A stretch of 64,000 bases of DNA, taken from NCBI GenBank assembly GCA_963822215.1, contig CAWGGX010000008.1, positions 62,001 through 126,000 of the forward strand, read 5' to 3'. The notes beneath the pieces are model-generated. The model saw nothing but the letters and a program-made list of their open reading frames with translations. It was not told the origin of the DNA and searched no databases. Within the stretch, counting starts at the first letter, position 1. Each line of letters opens with the position of its first letter. Below are positions 37,352 through 45,357 of the stretch, piece by piece. This DNA is from Roseiarcus sp963822215. Lineage in GTDB: Bacteria > Pseudomonadota > Alphaproteobacteria > Rhizobiales > Beijerinckiaceae. The position numbers and the translations under genes are program-made.

Positions 37352-38128
37352 ATGAGCGCAGCGTCGATCGGGAAATTCGTCTGGTACGAATACATGGGCG
37401 ACGACGTCGCCGCGGCGGTCGATTTCTACGCCCATGTGGTCGGCTGGACGTCGCGCGACGGCGGCCGGGCCGACTTCCGCTACGACGTCGTCCTGGCGGG
37501 CGGTCAGCCGGTCGGCGGCGTGATGGAGATTCCCGCCGACGCCAGGGCGATGGGCGCACGGCCCTGCTGGCTCGCCTATGTCTGGGTCGAGAACGTCGAT
37601 CTCGCCCTGCCGAAGCTGATGGAAGCGGGCGGCAAAGTGTTCAGGGCCCCTTCCGACATTCCGGCAATCGGCCGCTTCGCCGTGGTCGCCGACCCTTACG
37701 GCGGGACTTTGATGCTCTTCCGCGACTCGGGCGGCAATCCGCCCCCGCTGCCCGCGCGCGGAACGCCGGGCACGGTCGGCTGGCATGAGTTGCACTGCGA
37801 CGACGGGGCCAAGGCGATCGACTTTTACTGCAGTTTCTTCGGCTGGTCGAAGACGCGCGAGTTGGACATGGGGCCGATGGGCGTCTACCGGATGTTCAAG
37901 ACCGGTTCCGGCGAGGAAGGCGGGATTATGACCCGCACGCCGCAGACGGCGGCGTCGTTCTGGCTCTACTACGTCAACGTCGACGCGCTCGACCCGGCGG
38001 TCGAGCGGATCAAGTCCAGGGCCGGCCAGATCGTCAACGGGCCGATCGAGGTGCCGGGCGGACAGTGGATCGTCCAGGCGCTCGACCCGCAGGGCGCGCT
38101 GTTCGCCCTCGTCGCGCCGAAGCGCTGA
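37352..38128 (+). CDS. VOC-family protein, two glyoxalase domains
   Basis: The 258-residue protein has two consecutive vicinal-oxygen-chelate domains: the first begins GKFVWYEYMGDDVAAAVDFY, the second near residue 136 at GTVGWHELHCDDGAKAIDFY. The end is VPGGQWIVQALDPQGALFAL. VOC proteins catalyse glyoxalase, dioxygenase or epimerase reactions or bind drugs. A related gene lies at 42319-43092 and a fragment of a third at 43856-43945. GGAGGA precedes the ATG. Confidence 0.88.
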   Translation: MSAASIGKFVWYEYMGDDVAAAVDFYAHVVGWTSRDGGRADFRYDVVLAGGQPVGGVMEIPADARAMGARPCWLAYVWVENVDLALPKLMEAGGKVFRAPSDIPAIGRFAVVADPYGGTLMLFRDSGGNPPPLPARGTPGTVGWHELHCDDGAKAIDFYCSFFGWSKTRELDMGPMGVYRMFKTGSGEEGGIMTRTPQTAASFWLYYVNVDALDPAVERIKSRAGQIVNGPIEVPGGQWIVQALDPQGALFALVAPKR

Positions 38129-38406
38129 GCGAGGCGCGGAGCCGGGCTCGAACCGAAACGGTCGCGCGCCAGGAAGCCCCATGCCGACGCGATCCCCGCG
38201 AGAGAAGGACCCCGACCGACCGTCGCCTCGGGCGGCGGCTGGTCGCATCGGGGCGCCGCGGGGCGCCACACGAAGCTCGTCCGCGCCGCCGCAACTCCGA
38301 ACCCACGCGGGCGCCTGTCTCGACCCCGTGTTGGCGAAGACAGGCGCCAAGGCCAGTCGGAGCGCGCCGGAGCAGGAGACGCCGCCGCAAACGAATCCGA
38401 CCGCCC
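38129..38406. other. non-coding gap before the ECF41 operon
   Basis: No gene is supported between the VOC gene and the ECF41-type promoter. The segment is very GC-rich and codes on no strand with recognisable similarity. Confidence 0.5.
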
Positions 38407-38433
38407 TGTCACAACCGCTCCGCCTTGAACGTC
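38407..38433 (+). promoter_or_regulatory. ECF41-type sigma-factor promoter
   Basis: TGTCACA (38407-38413), a 16-bp spacer and CGTC (38430-38433) match the published target motif of ECF41 sigma factors (TGTCACA, 16-17 bp, CGTC). It lies 32 bp upstream of the ATG of the operon that encodes an ECF41 factor, so autoregulation is expected. Confidence 0.8.
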
Positions 38434-38464
38434 TTGGTTTCGTCAACCCCTGACGGAGGCTTTG

Positions 38465-39424
38465 ATGTTCGCCCCAGACCCCCCTCGCGCCCTATGGGCG
38501 CTCGCAGGCGCGATGCTTTCGCTTGCGCTTTTCGTCAATGGCGCCGCGATGCTCGCCGCGCCATTGACGTGGTACGGCCTCGTGCCCGGCGTGGTGGCGA
38601 CGGGACCGTTCAACGATCACTTCGTCCTCGACGTCGGCGTCGCATATCTTGCCGCGGCGCTGTCGCTCGCCCTTGCGGTCGTCCGGCTGGAGCGGGTCGC
38701 GGCACTACCCGCTGCCGGATTCCTTGGCTTGCATGCGCTTATCCATTGTATTCCGCTCCACGGCGCCGAACGCATGACCAGGCTCTTCGTCTGCGCGCCG
38801 CCTGAGCGTACGGCGCTCTTTGCCGAGATTATCGGGGTCTATGCGCCGGCGTTGATCGCGCTGGCGCTCGCCGTTCCCGCACGCTGGCAGGCCGCCTGGC
38901 CGTTTCCGAGCGGAATGGTCAAGGCGTTGATCGGCGCAAACGAGCGTCGCCTCGGCGTCAGGATGGGCTATGCCAGCGAGATGGCGCGGCTCAACTGGCC
39001 GGCTTTCGTCCGCGTCGGCAAGACGGCCTCGCTGGCAATGGCCGCAAAGCCGAAGTTCGACGTGCGGATCGCCCACATGGCGTCGCTGGCCGCCGCGCAG
39101 AGCGACGATTGCGGCGAATGCGTCCAGATCCATCTCAATCTTGCCGCCAAGGACGGCGTCGCCCGAGACGCCTTGCAGGCCGCCCTCGACAATCGGCCTC
39201 AGGCGATGGACCCGAGGCTCGCGCTCGCCTGGCGGTTCGGGCGAGCTGTTGCAGAAAATGATCCGGCGGCGGACGACGTCCGCGGCAAGCTAGAAGGCCT
39301 GATCGGCCGCGCGGGGCTCATGGATCTTGGCTACGCCGTCGCCATGGCGCGATTCTATCCCACTCTGAAGCGGGCGCTTGGGTACGCGGTCGCTTGCAGC
39401 CTGCTGCGGCCGACCCCGCCATGA
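38465..39424 (+). CDS. membrane protein fused to an AhpD/carboxymuconolactone-decarboxylase-like domain
   Basis: The 319-residue protein has about four membrane helices in the first 150 residues (e.g. LWALAGAMLSLALFVNGAAM, FAEIIGVYAPALIALALAV) and then a soluble AhpD/CMD-like domain with the redox motif DDCGECVQIHLNLA. CMD-family genes are standard partners of ECF41 sigma factors. GGAGG lies before the ATG at 38465 and the stop overlaps the sigma gene (ATGA). It is probably the main effector of the system, perhaps a peroxidase-like activity held at the membrane (inference). Confidence 0.82.
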   Translation: MFAPDPPRALWALAGAMLSLALFVNGAAMLAAPLTWYGLVPGVVATGPFNDHFVLDVGVAYLAAALSLALAVVRLERVAALPAAGFLGLHALIHCIPLHGAERMTRLFVCAPPERTALFAEIIGVYAPALIALALAVPARWQAAWPFPSGMVKALIGANERRLGVRMGYASEMARLNWPAFVRVGKTASLAMAAKPKFDVRIAHMASLAAAQSDDCGECVQIHLNLAAKDGVARDALQAALDNRPQAMDPRLALAWRFGRAVAENDPAADDVRGKLEGLIGRAGLMDLGYAVAMARFYPTLKRALGYAVACSLLRPTPP

Positions 39425-40305
39425 CGCGCGATTCGCCGGCGAGCACGGAGGCCTTCGAGGCCGCCCGCGCCCGCCTTTTCAAGCTCGCCTACCGGATGCT
39501 GGGGTCGGTCAGCGACGCCGAAGACGCGGTGCAGGACCTCTATTTGCGCTGGCGGGCGGCCGCAGCCGACGTCGCGGCCCCCGACGCCTGGCTTATCACT
39601 GCCTGCGCTCGGCTTTGCATCGATCGCCTCAGGGCCGCCAAGCGCGCCCGCGCCGCCTATCAGGGTCCGTGGCTTCCCGAGCCCGTTGTGACTTGGGATG
39701 ACGCGAGCGTGGAGGCGGAACGCGCGGACGATCTGACGATGGCGATGCTCCTCGTTCTCGAACGGCTTACCCCGCGCGAGCGCGCCGCCTATCTGCTGCG
39801 CGAAGGGTTCGACTACGACTACGCGGAGATCGGCGATATCCTGGGCGCGTCGGCCGCCGCGTGCCGCCAGCTGGCGAGCCGCGCCTCGCGGCGCTTGCAC
39901 GACGAGCGGCCGAGATTTTCCGTGAACCCGCAGGCGGCGCGGGACCTCGCGGCGCGCTTCGGCGACGCGGCGCGAACCGGTGACTATGGAGCGCTCGTCG
40001 CGCTTCTCGCAGAAGACGCGACGTGCTCGACCGATAGCGGCGGCAAGGTTCCGGCAGCCCGGAACGTCGTTCGCGGCGCCGATCGTGTGGCGCGCTTCGT
40101 CATCGGCGTGACAGCCAAGGGCGCGGCAGGCCTTGACATGGCGTTCGTCTGGGTCAACGGCGCGCCGGGCTGGGTGCTGGCGCGCAACGGCGCGCCGATC
40201 GCGGTCGCGACCGTGGAAATCGACGGCGGCCGCATCACGAAGGTGCTTGTGACCCTCAATCGCGACAAGCTCGCGCGGGTTCCGCAGCCCGCCGGCGCCG
40301 GTTAG
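39421..40305 (+). CDS. ECF41 sigma factor with SnoaL-like C-terminal domain
   Basis: The 294-residue protein has sigma region 2 (KLAYRMLGSVSDAEDAVQD), region 4 (LERLTPRERAAYLLREGF, then GDILGASAAACRQLASRASR) and a fused SnoaL-like domain. Signatures of group ECF41 are present: WLPEP in the linker (YQGPWLPEP), a DGGGR-like DSGGK and a C-terminal NRDKL in place of NPDKL. In this group the C-terminal domain, not an anti-sigma factor, controls activity. The ATG at 39421 overlaps the previous stop. The matching promoter lies upstream of the operon. Confidence 0.92.
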   Translation: MTRDSPASTEAFEAARARLFKLAYRMLGSVSDAEDAVQDLYLRWRAAAADVAAPDAWLITACARLCIDRLRAAKRARAAYQGPWLPEPVVTWDDASVEAERADDLTMAMLLVLERLTPRERAAYLLREGFDYDYAEIGDILGASAAACRQLASRASRRLHDERPRFSVNPQAARDLAARFGDAARTGDYGALVALLAEDATCSTDSGGKVPAARNVVRGADRVARFVIGVTAKGAAGLDMAFVWVNGAPGWVLARNGAPIAVATVEIDGGRITKVLVTLNRDKLARVPQPAGAG

Positions 40306-40338
40306 TCGCGCCGCCTCGGGATTCCCAATCATCGCCGC

Positions 40339-40366
40339 TTGACAGGTACCAACTGGTCGGTATGAT
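40339..40366 (+). promoter_or_regulatory. promoter with embedded operator for the TetR gene
   Basis: TTGACA (40339-40344) and TATGAT (40361-40366) are spaced by 16 bp. The spacer holds the imperfect palindrome ACCAACTGGTCGGT (40348-40361). A TetR dimer bound there would block RNA polymerase, consistent with autorepression of the gene starting at 40394. Confidence 0.72.
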
Positions 40367-40393
40367 AAATTGTCAAACGTACGGATCGCCGCC

Positions 40394-41065
40394 ATGCCAG
40401 CCGCCGAACTCGTCAAGACGAAGGACAACAGGAGCGCCAAGGCCATAGCCGGAGAGGCCTCCCTGTCGAAGCTCCTTGACGCCGCCGTCCACGTCATCCG
40501 TTCGAAGGGCTATTCGGCCGCGCGCGTCGAGGACATCTGCGCCGAGGCCGGTCTCACCAAGGGGGCGTTCTTCCATCACTTCGCCAGCAAGGAGGACTGC
40601 GCCGTGGCGGCGGCGGCGCATTTCGCGGCCAACGCGGACGCGATCTTCGACGCCGCGCCTTATTCCAGTCTTCCTGATCCGCGGGCCCGCGTGCTCGGCT
40701 ATGTAGACTTCCGCAAGTCGATTCTCGCGGGCGAACTGCCGCAGTTCACCTGCCTGCTCGGCACCATGGTGCAGGAGGCCTACGACACTCATCCGGTCAT
40801 TCGCCAGGCCTGTGACCGCTACATTGGCGAGCACGCGGCCCGGCTTGAGGCCGACCTCGCTCAGGCGAAAGCTCTCCATGCGCCGGACGCGGATTGGAAC
40901 CCGAATACCGCCGCGCTCTTTTCCCAGGCAGTGCTCCAGGGCGGGTTCATCCTCGCCAAGGCGAGCCAGGGACCTGAAGTCGCGGCCGATTGCCTCGACC
41001 ACCTGAAGCGCTATTTTGAGACGCTGATGCCCGAAGGCGCGGCGCACGAGGAGAGGAAACCATGA
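40394..41065 (+). CDS. TetR-family regulator
   Basis: The 223-residue protein has the TetR HTH VHVIRSKGYSAARVEDICAE and GLTKGAFFHHFASKEDCAVA, and a C-terminal domain with FTCLLGTMVQEAYDTHPVIR. It resembles regulators of small detoxification operons. The ATG at 40394 is preferred over a TTG at 40370, which would fall at the start of the transcript. Its stop overlaps the next gene by 4 bp, so it heads an operon of PhnB-like and DUF899 genes. Confidence 0.88.
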   Translation: MPAAELVKTKDNRSAKAIAGEASLSKLLDAAVHVIRSKGYSAARVEDICAEAGLTKGAFFHHFASKEDCAVAAAAHFAANADAIFDAAPYSSLPDPRARVLGYVDFRKSILAGELPQFTCLLGTMVQEAYDTHPVIRQACDRYIGEHAARLEADLAQAKALHAPDADWNPNTAALFSQAVLQGGFILAKASQGPEVAADCLDHLKRYFETLMPEGAAHEERKP

Positions 41066-41541
41066 GCGAGCAAAAGATCACGCCCTGCCTCTGGTTCAAT
41101 TTCAACGCCGAAGAGGCCCTCGCGCACTACCTTTCGATTTTTGCGGGCGGCAGGATTCTCTCGACGTCGCGCTACGGGGACGCCGGGCCCGGCCCCAAGG
41201 GCGCGGTGATGGCGATGCTGTTCGAGATCGAGGGCCAGAAGTTCCTCGCACTCAACGGCGGCCCGAGCTTCGCCTTCACGCCGGCGATTTCGCTGATCGT
41301 CGATTGCCAGACTCAGGGCGAGGTGGACCGCCTGTGGGACCGGCTCGGCGAAGGCGGCGAGCCTCGCCAATGCGGCTGGATCACCGACAAATTCGGCGTG
41401 ACCTGGCAGATCGTGCCGAGCCTCATCCCGAAGACCATCGAGAGCGGCGACGCCGCCGCAATTGCGCGTCTCATGCGTGCGATCATGCCGATGACAAAGC
41501 TCGACATCGCAACCCTGCAAGCGGCCGTCGACGGCACGTGA
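41062..41541 (+). CDS. PhnB-like VOC-family protein
   Basis: The 159-residue protein is of the PhnB/3-demethylubiquinone-methyltransferase-like group of the VOC superfamily: ITPCLWFNFNAEEALAHYLS at the start, MAMLFEIEGQKFLALNGGP, and the terminal WITDKFGVTWQIVPSLI. Function in this family is mostly unknown. It overlaps the TetR gene by 4 bp and is followed by a DUF899 gene after 11 bp. Confidence 0.88.
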   Translation: MSEQKITPCLWFNFNAEEALAHYLSIFAGGRILSTSRYGDAGPGPKGAVMAMLFEIEGQKFLALNGGPSFAFTPAISLIVDCQTQGEVDRLWDRLGEGGEPRQCGWITDKFGVTWQIVPSLIPKTIESGDAAAIARLMRAIMPMTKLDIATLQAAVDGT

Positions 41542-41552
41542 AGGAGAGCGCC

Positions 41553-42278
41553 ATGGCGGACGAACGTCTCATCACCGAGCGCCTCGCCCTTCCTCCGGTC
41601 GTGTCCGAGGCCGAATGGCGGCGAGCGCATGATGCGCTGCTGGCGAAGGAGAAGGCGGCCACACGCGCGCGAGACGCCCTCGCCGCCGAGCGCCGGCGTC
41701 AGCCGATGGTTTTGATCGACAGGACCTATGTCTTCGAGAGCACGAAGGGAAACATCAGTCTCGTCGAGTTGTTCGAAGGTCGCCGACAGCTGATCGTCTA
41801 TCACTTCATGTTCGGCCCCGGCGCGCACGGCTGGCCGAGCGCGGGCTGCCCCGGCTGCTCAATGTTCGTCGATCAGATCGGCCATTCCGCGCATCTACAC
41901 GCCCGGGATGTCTCGTTCGCCCTGGTGTCGATCGCGCCACTGGCGAAGATCGAGGCCTATCGCAGGCGCATGGGCTGGGGCATCCCCTGGGTGTCGTCGG
42001 CGACGAGCGACTTCAACCGCGACTTCGGCATGACGACCGACCAAGGCGAGAGACACGGCCTCAGCGTCTTCATGCGCGACGACTGCGGGCGCGTCTATCG
42101 CACCTACTTCACAACCGAGCGTGGCGTCGAGGCGCTGGGCAGCGTGTGGACGCTTCTCGACCTGACGCCGCTCGGCCGGCAGGAAACGTGGGAAGACTCG
42201 CCAGAGGGTTGGCCGCAGACGCCGCCTTATGCCTGGTGGCGCCGACACGACGAGTACTTGCCGGAAAGCGCCGACTGA
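41553..42278 (+). CDS. DUF899 thioredoxin-fold protein
   Basis: The 241-residue protein is a DUF899 member: LIVYHFMFGPGAHGWPSAGC, then PGCSMFVDQIGHSAHL, the later SSATSDFNRDFG and VYRTYFTTERGVE, and the ending WTLLDLTPLGRQE. The fold is thioredoxin-like with a CPGCS redox-type motif. It is the third gene of the TetR-headed operon; the ribosome site AAGGAGAG precedes the ATG at 41553. A second, more distant DUF899 gene lies at 44194-44907. Confidence 0.88.
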   Translation: MADERLITERLALPPVVSEAEWRRAHDALLAKEKAATRARDALAAERRRQPMVLIDRTYVFESTKGNISLVELFEGRRQLIVYHFMFGPGAHGWPSAGCPGCSMFVDQIGHSAHLHARDVSFALVSIAPLAKIEAYRRRMGWGIPWVSSATSDFNRDFGMTTDQGERHGLSVFMRDDCGRVYRTYFTTERGVEALGSVWTLLDLTPLGRQETWEDSPEGWPQTPPYAWWRRHDEYLPESAD

Positions 42279-42318
42279 CTGAGCCTTGGCCCTTTGCGGC
42301 CGAATGAGGGAGGACGCC

Positions 42319-43092
42319 ATGAGTGACGCCAAGAATCTTCTGGGCTCGTTCATCTGGTACGATCAGATGTCGAACGATCTGCCCGGCTCGGAGCGCTTCT
42401 ACGCCAAGGTCGTCGGCTGGACGCTCGCGCCGAACACGATGAACGACCAGCGCTACACGCTGCTGCAAGCCGGCGGCGCGGGCATTGGCGGGTTGATGCC
42501 GATCCCGGAGCACGCTGAGGGCGTCCAGCCGGCCTGGATGGGCTACATCGCCGTCGACGATGTGGCGGCTTACGCTGACAAGGTAAAGGCCGCGGGCGGG
42601 GCGATCCATCGCGGCCCGACCGAGATCCCCAATGTCGGAACCTTCGCCGTCGCCGGCGATCCGGATGGCGCGGGCCTTCTGTTGTTCAAGGGAAACAGCA
42701 GCGACACGCCCGCCTACGATCCGGCGGGACCCGGCCATGTCGGCTGGCGCGAACTCAACGCCGGCGACGGCACGAAAGCCTTCGCCTTTTACGAGGGCCT
42801 GTTCGGCTGGACAAAAACGCAAGCGATGCCGATGGGCCCGACGAACGTGTATCAGCTCTTCGCCACCAAGAGCGACCAGGAAGGCGCCGTGTACACCAAG
42901 GACGCGGCGACGCCGCATCCGTTCTGGCGCTTCTACTTCAACGTCGAGGCGATCGACGCTGCGATCGAGCGGGTCACGAGTGCGGGCGGAAAAATCACCA
43001 ACGGCCCCCACGAGGTTCCAGGCGGCCGCTGGATCGTCCACGCCCTCGATCCGCAGGGCGCAGCCTTTGCGCTCGTGGCGCCGAGACGGTGA
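42319..43092 (+). CDS. VOC-family protein, two glyoxalase domains
   Basis: The 257-residue protein is a close paralogue of the product of 37352-38128: first domain GSFIWYDQMSNDLPGSERFY, second GHVGWRELNAGDGTKAFAFY, end VPGGRWIVHALDPQGAAFAL. GGGAGGA precedes the ATG at 42319. It probably belongs to the same detoxification operon. No specific reaction is assigned. Confidence 0.9.
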   Translation: MSDAKNLLGSFIWYDQMSNDLPGSERFYAKVVGWTLAPNTMNDQRYTLLQAGGAGIGGLMPIPEHAEGVQPAWMGYIAVDDVAAYADKVKAAGGAIHRGPTEIPNVGTFAVAGDPDGAGLLLFKGNSSDTPAYDPAGPGHVGWRELNAGDGTKAFAFYEGLFGWTKTQAMPMGPTNVYQLFATKSDQEGAVYTKDAATPHPFWRFYFNVEAIDAAIERVTSAGGKITNGPHEVPGGRWIVHALDPQGAAFALVAPRR

Positions 43093-43185
43093 GAGGCCGA
43101 AGGGCCGCGAGCGCGGTTCGCCGCCGTTAGGGTCGTTTCCCTCAGGAACGATGCTCCGACTTCCCCATTCCGCTGGAGGCTCGAG

Positions 43186-43824
43186 GTGAAGATCTACTGG
43201 TTTGAAGCTCAGGCGCCCCGCCGCGTGCTGGCGCTCGTCAAGCATCTCTGTGTGGACGCCGACCTTATCGAGGTTGATATGATGGCGGGCGGCCTCAGAA
43301 CGCCCGAATATGTTGCGCTCAATCCCAACATGAAGGCGCCGACGCTCGTCGACGGCAAGCTTGTGCTTTGGGAGTCCTCTGCGATTATGGCGTATATCTG
43401 CGTCAAAGCCGACTCGGACATGTGGCCGGCCGGCGAGCCCGCCGGACAGGTCGAGGTTCTGCGCTGGCTGTCGTGGAACGACCAGCATTGGGGGCCGGCG
43501 GTCGGGCCATTCTACTTCGAACATATCGTAAAGGGGACGTTCAGGCTGGGCGACCCCGACCGCGCGTCGCTCCGAGAGAAGGTCGCCAATCTTCAGCGAT
43601 ACGCCAAGGTGCTCGACGGACATCTCGCAAATCGATCGCACCCGGCTTGCGGACGTCTAACGATCGCGGATTTTCAGCTGGCGTCGATGGCGACCTATTG
43701 GCGCCGAGCGGAGATGCCGCTCGACCCGTTCCAAAACATCGTCCGGTGGCTTGACGAGCTCGACAAACTTCCGGCCTGGGCCAATCCCTGGCCGAAGGCG
43801 CCGGCGTTGAGCGAGGTCGCGTGA
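43186..43824 (+). CDS. glutathione S-transferase-like protein
   Basis: The 212-residue protein has the N-terminal thioredoxin-fold domain (MKIYWFEAQAPRRVLALVKH, cis-Pro in NMKAPTLVDG, LWESSAIMAYI) and the helical C-terminal domain with CGRLTIADFQLASMATYW. The GTG at 43186 follows a CGAGG site. Residues around 8-12 (AQAPRR) offer no clear Cys, so a Ser/Tyr-type or non-catalytic GST is possible. Confidence 0.87.
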   Translation: MKIYWFEAQAPRRVLALVKHLCVDADLIEVDMMAGGLRTPEYVALNPNMKAPTLVDGKLVLWESSAIMAYICVKADSDMWPAGEPAGQVEVLRWLSWNDQHWGPAVGPFYFEHIVKGTFRLGDPDRASLREKVANLQRYAKVLDGHLANRSHPACGRLTIADFQLASMATYWRRAEMPLDPFQNIVRWLDELDKLPAWANPWPKAPALSEVA

Positions 43825-43855
43825 CCTCCCGCGCATCCAAAACCTCGTTCTCTCT

Positions 43856-43945
43856 CCCCCGCACGCGGTTCCCGGCGGCTGCTGGATCGCGCATGCCCTT
43901 GATCCGCGGGGCGCGGCGTTCACGCTTGTGGCGCCGAAGCGCTGA
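43856..43945 (+). pseudogene. C-terminal remnant of a VOC-family gene
   Basis: The frame reads PPHAVPGGCWIAHALD then PRGAAFTLVAPKR and stops. It matches the C-terminus of the intact VOC proteins in this cluster (PHEVPGGRWIVHALD). Nothing of the rest of the gene remains, so a third VOC copy has been lost here. Confidence 0.85.
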
Positions 43946-44048
43946 GGTGCGACGGATCGCTGGCGCCAACCCAATTTGAGACCGCGTTGCGGTCTCCCGT
44001 TTGAGTCGGATCAGGTAACGCCCAACCCGGCTGCCATGACAAGAACCT

Positions 44049-44146
44049 ATCCTGAGCTTGTCGAAGGATGATCCAGTGGGCGGGGCGCTCGTGCGCCCTG
44101 GAGCGTCCTTCGACATCCCCGGGCTTGACCCGGGGATCAGGACGAG
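44049..44146. repeat. 'CTGAGCTTGTCGAAGG' palindromic repeat, copy 2, interrupted
   Basis: The left arm and conserved spacer match copy 1, but the right arm is split after TCCTTCGAC by an unrelated perfect hairpin, CCCCGGG-CTTGA-CCCGGGG, before resuming as TCAGGACGAGG. One repeat family has thus inserted into, or recombined with, another. Confidence 0.75.
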
Positions 44147-44193
44147 GGCGAAGGCGCTGGCTTTTCCCCGCGCAATGGAAAGGAGAGTTGTCG

Positions 44194-44907
44194 ATGAACG
44201 CGAACGCTGCTTCCCTGACGCCCGCTCGCGAACTCGCGCAGATCGACCCTGTGCGCTTCCCGAATGAAAGTCCCGAATATCGAGCGGCCCGCACGGCGCT
44301 GCTCGCCGAAGAGATCGAGTTGCGCCGCCACATCGAGCGCGTCGCCGCGCAACGGCGCGCTCTACCGCCCGGCGGTCCGGTCATCGGCGACTATCAGTTC
44401 GAGGGCGAGGAAGGACGCGTCGATTTCGCCGCGTTGTTTCGCGACAAGCCGACGCTCGCCCTCTACAGCTATATGTTCGGCCCGGAGCGCGCCCTTCCGT
44501 GCCCCGTGTGCACCAACACGCTCGGCGCCTGGGCGGGCAACGCCGCCGATATCGGCCAGCGCCTCTCGATCGCCGTCGTCGCGCGCTCCCCGATCGAGCG
44601 GCTCGTCGCCTGGAAGCGCGAACGCGGCTGGAAGGACCTTCGGCTCTACAGCGATGTCAACGGCGCCTATTCCCGTGACTATTTCGGTCTCCTGCCGAGC
44701 GGCATGGAAGTCCCGGCCTTCAACGTGTTCACCCGGCGCGACGGAACGATCCGGCATTTCTGGTCGGGCGAGATGACCTTTGATACCGCCGACCCGGGGC
44801 AGGACCCGCGCGGCGCGCCCGATCCCGCCCCTTTGTGGATGGTGCTCGACTGCACGCCGGAAGGCCGCGGGGCCGACTGGTATCCCAAACTGTCTTACGA
44901 CGCATGA
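44194..44907 (+). CDS. DUF899 thioredoxin-fold protein
   Basis: The 237-residue protein shows the DUF899 pattern: LLAEEIELRRHIERVAAQRR, the strand TLALYSYMFGPERALPCPVC, RLSIAVVARSPIERLVAWK, the segment YSDVNGAYSRDYFG and WMVLDCTPEGRG at the end. It carries CPVC as the redox-like motif. AAGGAGAG lies upstream of the ATG at 44194; the open frame before it is derived from the repeat at 44049-44146. Confidence 0.86.
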   Translation: MNANAASLTPARELAQIDPVRFPNESPEYRAARTALLAEEIELRRHIERVAAQRRALPPGGPVIGDYQFEGEEGRVDFAALFRDKPTLALYSYMFGPERALPCPVCTNTLGAWAGNAADIGQRLSIAVVARSPIERLVAWKRERGWKDLRLYSDVNGAYSRDYFGLLPSGMEVPAFNVFTRRDGTIRHFWSGEMTFDTADPGQDPRGAPDPAPLWMVLDCTPEGRGADWYPKLSYDA

Positions 44908-44946
44908 GCCACAGCGAAGGTCAACGACGCTAAGGGAGAGAACCAA

Positions 44947-45306
44947 ATGCGCGTGATGGTGATCGTCAAAGCCAGCAAGGAGTCCGAGGCTGGCGCCATG
45001 CCAGGCGCCGAGCTTCTTCGGGACATGGGCGCCTTCAACCAACAGTTGATCGCGGCCGGAATTATGACCGATGGCGCGGGCCTCAAGCCGACCAGCCAAG
45101 GCGCGAGGGTCGCCTTTTCCGGCGCGGACCGCTCCGTCTCGAAAGGCCCGTTCGGCAATGTCGAGGATCTCGTCGCCGGCTACTGGATTTGGAAGGTGAA
45201 CGATCTCGACGAGGCGATCGCGTGGGTCAAGCGCTGCCCCAATCCGATGCCGAGCCCATCCGTCATCGAAATCCGCCCGCTGTACGAGATGGAGGACTTC
45301 GCCTGA
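44947..45306 (+). CDS. YCII/DGPF-domain protein
   Basis: The 119-residue protein is a YCII-related single domain: MRVMVIVKASKESEAGAMP, then LRDMGAFNQQLIAAGIMTDG, and WKVNDLDEAIAWVKRCPNP near the end with IEIRPLYE. Such proteins often sit beside ECF sigma factors and VOC genes. The ribosome site AGGGAGAG precedes the ATG. The enzymatic role is not established. Confidence 0.9.
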   Translation: MRVMVIVKASKESEAGAMPGAELLRDMGAFNQQLIAAGIMTDGAGLKPTSQGARVAFSGADRSVSKGPFGNVEDLVAGYWIWKVNDLDEAIAWVKRCPNPMPSPSVIEIRPLYEMEDFA

Positions 45307-45357
45307 CGAAGGCGGAGGTGTAGCTTCCCGCCTCTTTCACCTTGGAGGCGTCGTCGC

